Source: an uncultured Collinsella sp.
GTDB taxonomy: Bacteria > Actinomycetota > Coriobacteriia > Coriobacteriales > Coriobacteriaceae
Direction: 5' to 3'
NCBI GenBank assembly: GCA_900544235.1
Contig: UQUL01000046.1
Span: 1 to 15,352, forward strand
DNA: 15,352 bases
Of the stretch, positions 1 to 5,887 are shown in pieces. The notes under the pieces were generated by a model that saw only the letters and a program-made list of their open reading frames with translations, had not been told where the DNA came from and ran no database searches. Position 1 is the first letter of the stretch, and each line of letters starts with the position of its first letter. Both the position numbers and the translations under genes were made by a program.

Positions 1-105
1 CCCGAATGAAGATGCGTGCGACGGGGGCGAGGCGAATGGCTGAGCGGTATCGATACGCTGGTTCAACGGTATTATATTGACCACATAGATTTTTAACTTG
101 CATTT

Positions 106-855
106 CTACCCGCCCTTTTCGTAGAGTCGCCGATACGTGCTTAGCGCACCCTCGGCGCGTCCGGCAGGCTTTGCGAAATGGGATCCAGGAGACTTCGGCG
201 CAGCATCATCTTGCGGAATGCTTCTAATGAGCCTCCCATCCTTCAAAAACAGAATCTCATCGCACAGCCTATCGACCGAATCCAAGATGTGGGATGACAT
301 GATGATGCACGTACCAGAATCGGCCAGCTTCCTGAGAATCTCGGAATGCAAGTCCACCCTGCTGGGGTCGAGCGCGTTCATGGGCTCATCTAATAGAAGG
401 TACCGCGCGCCCGTCGCATACGCAATCGCCAGGGTAAGCTGCTGCTTCATGCCCTGGCTCAGAGTGCGGATCCTCATCTTCGCGAACTCGCCTATCTGCG
501 TTTGTTCCACTATCTCTTCGATATCGCGAGCATGCGGCCACATATCGCAAACCATCTTGAGGTGATCTTCCGCACGCAATCCGGGATACAGCAGCGTCCC
601 CTCACCAGGTGCATAGAAGATCATAGAACGGACCTCTCTCGCACCCGTACCCTGCACCTCATCCAGAACGATGCTCCCGTCCACGCGAGGACCCGGCAAA
701 CCTGCCATCGCACGCAGCAACGTCGTCTTTCCATGCCCGTTCGGAGCGACGAGACCGTAGACCGTACCCGGGGCAAACTCAGCGTTCACCGAATCTACGA
801 GCACCTTCTTTCCATAAGAGATCGTCAGCGTTTGAAGGTCAATCATCGAGATCAT
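106..855 (-). CDS. ABC transporter ATP-binding protein of the bacteriocin-type operon
   Basis: This is the nucleotide-binding subunit of an ABC transporter, 249 residues, a usual length for a stand-alone ABC-2/CcmA-type ATPase. Visible motifs are Walker A APNGHGKTT (37-45), signature LSQGM (132-136), Walker B LLLDEP (153-158) and the H-loop histidine H189 in SSH. The first Walker A glycine is alanine, and the Q-loop region reads YAPGE with no glutamine; other ABC-2 ATPases also vary there. The start overlaps the permease stop as ATGA (852-855), which suggests translational coupling. A second ATG at 846 with AAGGGG nine bases upstream is an alternative start. It should energise the membrane protein encoded just upstream. 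In lactococcin 972-type loci such a pair is thought to export the peptide or protect the producer, but which applies here is inference. Family assignment is secure; substrate is not. Confidence 0.93.
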   Translation of the reverse strand: MISMIDLQTLTISYGKKVLVDSVNAEFAPGTVYGLVAPNGHGKTTLLRAMAGLPGPRVDGSIVLDEVQGTGAREVRSMIFYAPGEGTLLYPGLRAEDHLKMVCDMWPHARDIEEIVEQTQIGEFAKMRIRTLSQGMKQQLTLAIAYATGARYLLLDEPMNALDPSRVDLHSEILRKLADSGTCIIMSSHILDSVDRLCDEILFLKDGRLIRSIPQDDAAPKSPGSHFAKPAGRAEGALSTYRRLYEKGG

Positions 856-3074
856 CCCCTTTCGATCTTTGGAACACTCAGGCGCACCATCAACGGAGAT
901 ACGGCGCCCAAGACCACCAGCAGAGCGCCCGATGCGCCGACGACCTCTCCAAAAGGCATCGCGTTCGTCCCTCGCCCAAGGAACCCAATCGTCCCCACCT
1001 GGGAAGCGGGATCAAACGAGGCGAATGGAGCCAGCAGCGCGACGCCCATGCCCACGCTTTCAACATGAGCGCTCAACGAACCCAACACCAAGAGAACCGC
1101 GCAAACCATTCCGGTGACAACGGGGTTGCGGCTAATCGCTGCTGTCAACGCAGCGACGACGGAAATCACGCCGTATGCCATGACCAGCAACGGAATACTG
1201 CACAACACCGCCTCCCCCACCATGGACGTTGTCGAAGCTCCCGCCCGAATGAGAGCGACGGGATACTCCGATCCACCCGCACCGTTCTTAATCACGGACA
1301 CAACGACAGCGGGAACCATCGACACCAAAAGCAGCACCAAGCCAAGCAGGAGAGCCAGCGCAACAGCCGTCAGAAAACGCACATGCGCTGTTGCGGGGAT
1401 CTGGAGAACCAGAAGGGAACGACACTGCAGGTGGGTGCACGCGAGCGATGTGACAACCACGGGCAACAGCAAAAAGAAGGAGGGAAGCGCTGCCTGGAGA
1501 TACGAAAGGAGGATTAATGGGGGCATCTTCGTACTTAACTCGTAAACCTTGGGGTCCGGCAAGCTCGCGATCGACTCAAGCAGAAGGGCGCGCGCCTCCG
1601 CACGAGAAGGAGTCTCCGGCTCGATTCCGATCGATTGCAGGAGAGTCGCATCTGCCGCGCCCAGCTCACCTCGAGCGCGCTCGTACGTCGCAAGGCTTCG
1701 AAACCCCTCCGCAGGCATAGGCGCGTACACGAAACCCGAAAGAGCATCCCGCATGTCTTCCAGGGCCGCTTTGCCCTCGACGTCCATATTCGCAGCGTTC
1801 TGCTCTAGATACCGATCTATTGAACGGAGCTCCCCATCCCTATACCGAACAGCGGAAACGTTATCAGCGTCAGGAAACATCTCGACCAGAGCCGGGGCCA
1901 GCATCGTCGTCGACATTGCAATCGCGCATACGGCGAGGGTAGGAGAACGCAGGAGCAGTTTCCCCATCGTTCTTACGTATGCAACGGCGGAGGCACAAGC
2001 GCTCGAACGAGTTGCCGTTCTCGATGCAGTGAAGGAACCTCTCTCAAGACAAATCGGGGATATCGGGCACGCGCAGCCGCTCTTTCCAGCAACGCAAAGC
2101 AGGCTAATTGCCAGCACCTCGATCCCGATTGCGCATACGAGGGCAATCGCGCCACGCTCGAAGCAAAGTCCAGGCAGATTCACTATCTGCGTTGTCGGGT
2201 ACGGGCTATAGGCGCCGACGGTCAACTCAGTGTTCGCATACGTAAGGGGATTCAACAGGGCGAACTCACGTAAAGCGATGGATCTTCCGTAATACCCGGG
2301 AACCATCGTCACCCCCATCAGGGCACATACGAACACGATTCCAAGCGTAGGGTTATTGGCAATCTTCACGGCAAGGTGAACGACAAGCGAGATGAACGCT
2401 GCCACCAAGAATTGCAAGATGGCCGTCTGCGCGAACACCAGCCAAGCCGGTTTGATAACCGGAGTCGCATATTGAATGTAGCCTATCGGATAGAACGGCG
2501 AGCCCGGGCCATTCTTCACAAGCGCGGCGATTATCCCTGGAAGATTGATGGCGAGGACGGCAAGCATTGCAAAAACACTCGCCCATACGCTCGATGCAAC
2601 AAGTCTACCCAGCTCGCCCATCGGTGCCTGGATGATGAGCTTTTCACATTTGTTAAGACGCGCGGCAAGGAACGAGACGGCAACGGCCGTTGCGACCCAT
2701 AGCAAGTACTCCTTCGATCCGTCATAATAGGTGTACTCTCCATCCGATATCTGCAGAAACGGAAGTAGGAGAGAGAGCGGTGCCAAGATAAGACGTCCCG
2801 CGGCAAGAGGGTACAGAAGCGCGGGCATGCTTGATGAAGAGGTATAGACACCGTCCTCCCCCGCATTCACAAGCGCATCCGCATAGGATGCTGACAATTC
2901 CTGCTCAACACGGGTTATTCCCGACTCGAGGTATTCGACCCGTCCGTCGATGCCAGCCGCGCTCCTGAAGACGGGCAGAGCACAAAGAACCATCAACGCA
3001 ACAACGACAACACAGAGCGACCTGGAGGAGAGAAGCGACCTAAAGATCGCCTTCGAGATTTTGAGCATATTCAT
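852..3074 (-). CDS. Large ABC-2-like membrane protein with internally duplicated halves
   Basis: This polytopic membrane protein has 740 residues from the ATG at 3074. That start has purine-rich GAGGTTAAGG just upstream and begins MNMLKISK; an ATG at 3140 would add 22 residues that look like untranslated leader and contain a hairpin. Each half has an N-terminal TM segment, a soluble extracytoplasmic stretch (about 35-85 and 400-510), then a block of about five TM segments. The halves share a motif: LVKNGPGSPFYP (about 185-196) and VIKNGAGGSEYP (about 594-605), each after a P-containing hydrophobic helix, plus a later helix ending NNPTLGIV or RNPVVTGM. It is therefore two fused copies of an ABC-2-like permease module. 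It lies between the secreted peptide and the ATPase, matching the peptide / roughly 700-residue membrane protein / ATPase order of lactococcin 972-type clusters. Export versus immunity cannot be settled from sequence. Confidence 0.85.
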   Translation of the reverse strand: MNMLKISKAIFRSLLSSRSLCVVVVALMVLCALPVFRSAAGIDGRVEYLESGITRVEQELSASYADALVNAGEDGVYTSSSSMPALLYPLAAGRLILAPLSLLLPFLQISDGEYTYYDGSKEYLLWVATAVAVSFLAARLNKCEKLIIQAPMGELGRLVASSVWASVFAMLAVLAINLPGIIAALVKNGPGSPFYPIGYIQYATPVIKPAWLVFAQTAILQFLVAAFISLVVHLAVKIANNPTLGIVFVCALMGVTMVPGYYGRSIALREFALLNPLTYANTELTVGAYSPYPTTQIVNLPGLCFERGAIALVCAIGIEVLAISLLCVAGKSGCACPISPICLERGSFTASRTATRSSACASAVAYVRTMGKLLLRSPTLAVCAIAMSTTMLAPALVEMFPDADNVSAVRYRDGELRSIDRYLEQNAANMDVEGKAALEDMRDALSGFVYAPMPAEGFRSLATYERARGELGAADATLLQSIGIEPETPSRAEARALLLESIASLPDPKVYELSTKMPPLILLSYLQAALPSFFLLLPVVVTSLACTHLQCRSLLVLQIPATAHVRFLTAVALALLLGLVLLLVSMVPAVVVSVIKNGAGGSEYPVALIRAGASTTSMVGEAVLCSIPLLVMAYGVISVVAALTAAISRNPVVTGMVCAVLLVLGSLSAHVESVGMGVALLAPFASFDPASQVGTIGFLGRGTNAMPFGEVVGASGALLVVLGAVSPLMVRLSVPKIERG

Positions 3075-3107
3075 CGCCAACCTTAACCTCATCCAGTCGG
3101 AACAGAG

Positions 3108-3130
3108 GGGCCGAACAAAATGCTCGGCCC
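3108..3130 (-). promoter_or_regulatory. Intercistronic hairpin between secreted peptide and permease
   Basis: GGGCCGA (3108-3114) and TCGGCCC (3124-3130) form a perfect 7-bp stem with a 9-nt loop. It lies 10 nt after the peptide stop codon and 34 nt before the preferred permease start. No T-run follows on the minus strand, so it is more likely an mRNA-stabilising or partial attenuation element than a full terminator. Such a hairpin would favour the peptide over the transporter, which is an inference. Confidence 0.55.
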
Positions 3131-3140
3131 TTCCTCGCAT

Positions 3141-3506
3141 CTAGTAGGTGCTATAGACAAATTGCCATTTATCAGTTGTGCCAAGAACACCACAGGAGCA
3201 CATTGCAGCGAGGCGGGATTCCCTATGATGCGCGGATCGGCGATAGCCATTTCGGTAGGAGATCGTCTTGTAAGAGATGTTGAACATCGAGATGCTGTGC
3301 CCGCTTACGCCGCGAGGACAGCTGTAGCTCCAGTAGGTATCGACGACGTCGTCCGTATACCCGAGGGGCTCAACGAGGGCACACTGGCTGCTCTCCTGGG
3401 AAGGAGGCATCGGGGTATCCGCAAAAGCGGGGGCTCCCGGCAGCAACAGACAAAGAGCGAGGCCGAGGAAAACCAAGAGCTTACACGACTTAACAGTACT
3501 GAACAT
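3141..3506 (-). CDS. Secreted small protein, candidate lactococcin 972-like bacteriocin
   Basis: This 121-residue preprotein starts at the ATG at 3506, behind a strong GGAGAGG site. It has a Sec signal peptide: a lysine-containing n-region, hydrophobic core LLVFLGLALCLLL and cleavage site APAFA/DT near residue 29. The mature part is about 92 residues with four cysteines (one near its start, one in WSYSCPRG, two in MCSCG). By eye it resembles the lactococcin 972 family: an early W-x-Y segment, GVSGHSISMF, then SYKTISYRNG, an Ala-rich segment where that family has AGVWAKATVG, and an aromatic C-terminus (QFVYSTY against SFYYNFW). That family inhibits septum formation by binding lipid II in lactococci. 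Lactococcin 972 itself lacks cysteines, so two disulfides here would be a departure. The neighbouring membrane protein and ATPase support the call. It could instead be an unrelated secreted peptide exported or sensed by the ABC system. Confidence 0.6.
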   Translation of the reverse strand: MFSTVKSCKLLVFLGLALCLLLPGAPAFADTPMPPSQESSQCALVEPLGYTDDVVDTYWSYSCPRGVSGHSISMFNISYKTISYRNGYRRSAHHRESRLAAMCSCGVLGTTDKWQFVYSTY

Positions 3507-3554
3507 AATCCTCTCCAATCTAGAGGGGTTTCGGTTGCAGTATGCTGTGATTAC

Positions 3555-3583
3555 TTGCCGGCAAAGTCAATTTAACATAAACT
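3555..3583 (+). promoter_or_regulatory. Predicted promoter of the DUF2975-HTH operon
   Basis: TTGCCG (3555-3560) and TAAACT (3578-3583) are separated by exactly 17 bp and resemble sigma-70-type -35 and -10 boxes. The -10 box falls inside the 3571-3589 inverted repeat. The predicted start would lie about 36 bases before the gene's ATG at 3627. On the other strand TTGACT (complement of 3565-3570) could be the -35 of the peptide operon, but no good -10 sits at the right distance. Confidence 0.5.
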
Positions 3584-3589
3584 GTTAAA
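3571..3589. promoter_or_regulatory. Inverted repeat, likely operator in the divergent control region
   Basis: TTTAACA (3571-3577) and TGTTAAA (3583-3589) are perfect 7-bp arms around a 5-bp spacer, so the centres lie about one helical turn apart, as expected for a dimeric HTH regulator. It covers the plus-strand -10 box and abuts the minus-strand TTGACT, so one bound dimer could act on both operons. The HTH protein encoded at 4149 is the obvious candidate binder (inference). Confidence 0.6.
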
Positions 3590-3626
3590 AAGTAACCTGA
3601 GTTTTTTAAATTCTTCGGAGGTTATT

Positions 3627-4139
3627 ATGAGTTCCGACAATCGCACTCCCCGGCTTCATTCCTTCCGCATCGCATGTGCGATAGCCTCTGCGACCCTTTG
3701 CGCCACCGCCATCGCACAAGTGGCGTTCTCCTTAAAGCCAGCAATCGAAGTGCTCGACAACCCTGTAATTGCAGACTCCCCCGCGTATCCAGCCCTTGCG
3801 ATCTCGACATTGGTCCCTGCCGTCATCGGTATCGCTACGACCATCCTCAGCGCCGTTCTCGTGTGGACGATCAAGAGCGGAGACCCCTTCAAGAAAGGGT
3901 CTGCGACATGCTTGAAGGTGCTCGGCATTCTCTTCGTTGTTCAAGCTGCCACCAGCCTCTACGCCGGCTCACTCAAAACCTCCGTTTCGATGTTTGGCGG
4001 CGAGGGGGCCGTCGGCGCCCAAGAGATCGCTTCATCATTCGATTGGACCTCTCTGGTTCTCGGCATCGTCCTGTTCATGCTTTCCCAGCTCTTCTTGTAC
4101 GCCCGAGAGCTGTACCTCGACTCCGACGAGATTGCGTAA
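3627..4139 (+). CDS. Four-TM membrane protein, DUF2975-type
   Basis: This is a 170-residue integral membrane protein with four predicted TM helices: about 11-33 (ends at AQVAFSLKP), 54-78 (STLVPAVIGIATTILSAVLVW), 92-112 (CLKVLGILFVVQAATSLYAG) and 140-160 (SLVLGIVLFMLSQLFLYA). It ends in a charged ELYLDSDE tail. The layout and the cytoplasmic SGDPF sequence after helix 2 fit the DUF2975 family, whose members are commonly encoded directly beside a small YozG-like HTH protein, as here. The start at 3627 is set by GGAGG at 3617-3621. The HTH gene begins 9 bp downstream. DUF2975 has no established biochemical role; a membrane sensor or partner for the HTH regulator is plausible. Its divergent placement from the bacteriocin-type operon suggests a linked regulatory or immunity role. 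Confidence 0.8.
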   Translation: MSSDNRTPRLHSFRIACAIASATLCATAIAQVAFSLKPAIEVLDNPVIADSPAYPALAISTLVPAVIGIATTILSAVLVWTIKSGDPFKKGSATCLKVLGILFVVQAATSLYAGSLKTSVSMFGGEGAVGAQEIASSFDWTSLVLGIVLFMLSQLFLYARELYLDSDEIA

Positions 4140-4148
4140 GGAAACGCC

Positions 4149-4400
4149 ATGCCCGTAATTGTTCGCCTCGACAAGATCATGGCCGAGCGAAAGATTTCCT
4201 CGAACGAACTTGCCGAAAGGATTGGAACCACGCCCGTGAACCTGTCCCGTATTAAAAAAGGGCATATTCGCGGCATTCGCTTCAACACACTCGAGCAGCT
4301 ATGCCTCGCCCTTCGTTGCCAACCCGGAGACCTTCTCGAAGTCATGAGCGAAGAGGATGCCCGAAAGGAGTTCGGACTCGATTGGTCCGCCGAGGATTAG
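4149..4400 (+). CDS. YozG-like Xre-family HTH transcriptional regulator
   Basis: This 83-residue protein is almost entirely one Cro/C1-type HTH domain. Helix 1 is IVRLDKIMAERK, helices 2-3 are SSNELAERIGTTPVNLSRIKKG (about 18-39) and the C-terminal part is IRFNTLEQLCLALRCQPGDLLE. The IRFxTLExxCxALxCQPGDLLE ending is typical of the small regulators that accompany DUF2975 proteins. It starts 9 bp after the upstream gene and is probably co-translated. It is likely an autorepressor acting on the 3571-3589 inverted repeat, and possibly on the divergent peptide operon. Its TAG stop is followed in the same reading frame by the integrase fragment, so the recombination junction lies at or next to its end and the last few residues may not be the original ones. 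Confidence 0.85.
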   Translation: MPVIVRLDKIMAERKISSNELAERIGTTPVNLSRIKKGHIRGIRFNTLEQLCLALRCQPGDLLEVMSEEDARKEFGLDWSAED

Positions 4401-5126
4401 AGGGCGGTCGTACTCGCCCTGCACACGGGGATGCGAATCGGCGAGGTCTGCGGCCTTCGGTGGTGCGATGTGGATTTCGAGACGGGCCTGATCTCGATCA
4501 GACACTCGGTGGCGTACGCGAAGGGAATGGGTTCGTTCATCAAGGACACCAAGACCCATGACGCCAGGGGTATCCCCATCGACCCGGTCGGCCTACCCCC
4601 CTTCCTGAAGGAGACCCACGAGATCGACTGCGGAAAGCTGCGCTTGCGCGGCCTTACCGGGGCGGTCGAGATCGGGGACTGCTACATCCTGTCGGAGCCG
4701 GGCGCGACCTTCGCGACGACAAGCTATATCCGCAGGGCGTTCAAGACGTTCTCGAAGACCAACGGCCTCATGGGCACCAACGACGAGCTGATCACGTTCC
4801 ACGGCCTTCGCCACACGTTCGCAACGCAGTGGATCCGCCAAGGCGGCGATATCAAGGCGCTCCAATCGATCCTCGGCCACAAGGACGCCATGGCGACGCT
4901 CAACGTCTACGCCGACATCGAGCCCATCTCCAAAATCCATAACATGCTGCGCGCCACGCCGTGCCTTTGGCGCGGGCACCTCGGGCCGAGGGTCGATCCG
5001 GGTCCCATGTTCCAACAGAGGATCCAGGAGTCCATCGAGACGCTCCAGGCGTTCGGCTACGGCATCACCGAGCCGGACGACCGAAATATCGCCATACGCG
5101 ACGTGAAGACGAACAGTTGGCTCTAG
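4401..5126 (+). pseudogene. N-terminally truncated tyrosine recombinase (phage-type integrase)
   Basis: Only the catalytic domain of a tyrosine recombinase is present, about 241 codons. Motifs are the first Arg in TGMRIGE (codon at 4434), the beta-hairpin Lys region TKTHDARGIPI, HGLRH (His at 4800, Arg at 4809), the GH of ILGHKD and the nucleophile Tyr in VYADIE (codon 4908). The arm-binding and core-binding domains expected upstream (about 150-180 residues) are absent: homology begins right after the HTH stop, at AVVLALHTG. No start codon with a ribosome site precedes it; the first ATG is at 4431 inside the catalytic core. It reads as the remnant of an integrative element whose other end was lost by deletion or recombination. 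Catalytic residues look intact, so the loss is probably recent. Confidence 0.85.
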
Positions 5127-5208
5127 CTCACCGAGTACGCGGCAGTGCTGGACCCATCCCAACTGAGGTCACGGTGGTCCGATAGGGGCGCCGCCCGCGG
5201 CATGCGCC

Positions 5209-5250
5209 GCGGAGCGGTATCCCCTACCGAAGGGCGGGGATGCCCTCCGC
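5209..5250. repeat. Long imperfect hairpin
   Basis: The left arm GCGGAG-C-GGTATCCCC (5209-5224) pairs with GGGGATGCC-CTCCGC (5236-5250) through 15 pairs including one T-G wobble, with one bulged C and an 11-nt loop. The wobble forms on the plus-strand RNA. No T-run follows, so it is not a standard terminator. It overlaps the smaller CCGCGGC-ATGC-GCCGCGG hairpin at 5195-5212, so the two would be mutually exclusive. Confidence 0.6.
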
Positions 5251-5452
5251 TTCCAGTTCGGAATCAGCCGTCGGAGGCGTTCGGCTGACTGCGGGAACGG
5301 CCTGTCCGCTCAATGTGTTCGGCTGAGATCGGAAATCAACCCAACACGAGCCGGACACGCGCCAGACGGCTCTTCCCCGTACGGCCTTCCCCCTTACGCT
5401 CATGTTGCAGGCATGTAACGCCGCAGCGAGCGCGCCTTTTTTGCGCCAGACA

Positions 5453-5475
5453 GGTACAATGATGAACACTGTACC
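5453..5475 (+). promoter_or_regulatory. Inverted repeat at the predicted ACT-gene promoter
   Basis: GGTACA (5453-5458) and TGTACC (5470-5475) are perfect 6-bp arms with an 11-bp spacer. TACAAT (5455-5460) inside it is a good -10-like hexamer, but no -35 is visible at 16-18 bp, only a T-run at 5437-5442. It could be an operator over an activator-dependent promoter or a leader hairpin. Confidence 0.35.
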
Positions 5476-5522
5476 GTAGCGGAGCGCCCCGCGCGCGCCG
5501 CAATCACGCGAAAGGGTTTCCC

Positions 5523-5810
5523 ATGGCCGAGATCTCGTCCTCCCGTATCGTCATCACCGTCCTTGGCAAGAACCGCCCCGGCATCGTCGCCGGCGTCACC
5601 CGTGTCCTGGGCGAGGCCAACGTCGACATCCGCGACATCACGCAGTCCATTATCGAGGACATCTTCACCATGACCATGCTGGCCGATACCGCCGAGTCCA
5701 AGCTCGACTTCGCTGAGCTGCAGAAGGCCCTGGCCGAGGCCGGCGAGCTTTCGGGCGTCAACGTGTCCATCCAGCGCGAGGACGTCTTCAACTTTATGTA
5801 CCGCCTGTAG
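5523..5810 (+). CDS. ACT domain-containing protein (UPF0237 type)
   Basis: This is a 95-residue single ACT domain. The N-terminal beta strand SRIVITVLGKNRPGIVAGVT carries the ligand-loop signature GKNRPGIVA (about 15-23), followed by the second strand ANVDIRDITQ. It ends in NFMYRL, close to the C-terminus typical of small UPF0237 proteins. ACT domains bind amino acids or related small ligands and usually act as regulatory modules; no target is known for this subfamily. AAAGGG lies upstream of the ATG. Citrate synthase follows 77 bp later on the same strand, and no terminator is obvious between them, so co-transcription is possible. The UPF0210/DUF711 gene that often follows this family elsewhere is absent. 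Confidence 0.88.
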   Translation: MAEISSSRIVITVLGKNRPGIVAGVTRVLGEANVDIRDITQSIIEDIFTMTMLADTAESKLDFAELQKALAEAGELSGVNVSIQREDVFNFMYRL

Positions 5811-5887
5811 CGAGCAAGCCGCTGGGGATAGCCTGACGCGCGCATGCCCATGCAAGTCACCCCGATGCGGCCCGGAGAGGAGCGCGC

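Larger units (their letters stand above)
5127..5522. other. Non-coding stretch rich in inverted repeats next to the integrase remnant
   Basis: No convincing gene lies here. It contains, in order, a CCGCGGC/GCCGCGG hairpin (5195-5212), a 15-bp bulged hairpin (5209-5250), a TCAGCCG/CGGCTGA pair (5264-5288), a discontinuous stem (5304-5356) and the ACT gene leader. GTTCGGCTGA occurs twice (5279 and 5317). Its position after an integrase suggests a possible attachment-site remnant, but no tRNA gene or att core is recognisable. Confidence 0.5.

Noticed and set aside
1..105. Terminator or gene after the ATPase
   Set aside because: No stem with a T-run and no coding frame could be supported in these 105 bases; the operon end is not resolved.
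3075..3140. Permease start at the ATG at 3140
   Set aside because: The extra 22 residues have no hydrophobic or conserved character, start right at the peptide stop with no ribosome site, and run through an intercistronic hairpin; the ATG at 3074 is better supported.
5180..5290. tRNA gene as the integrase target
   Set aside because: A CAGTTCGGAATC stretch recalls a T-arm, but no cloverleaf with acceptor and anticodon stems can be drawn.
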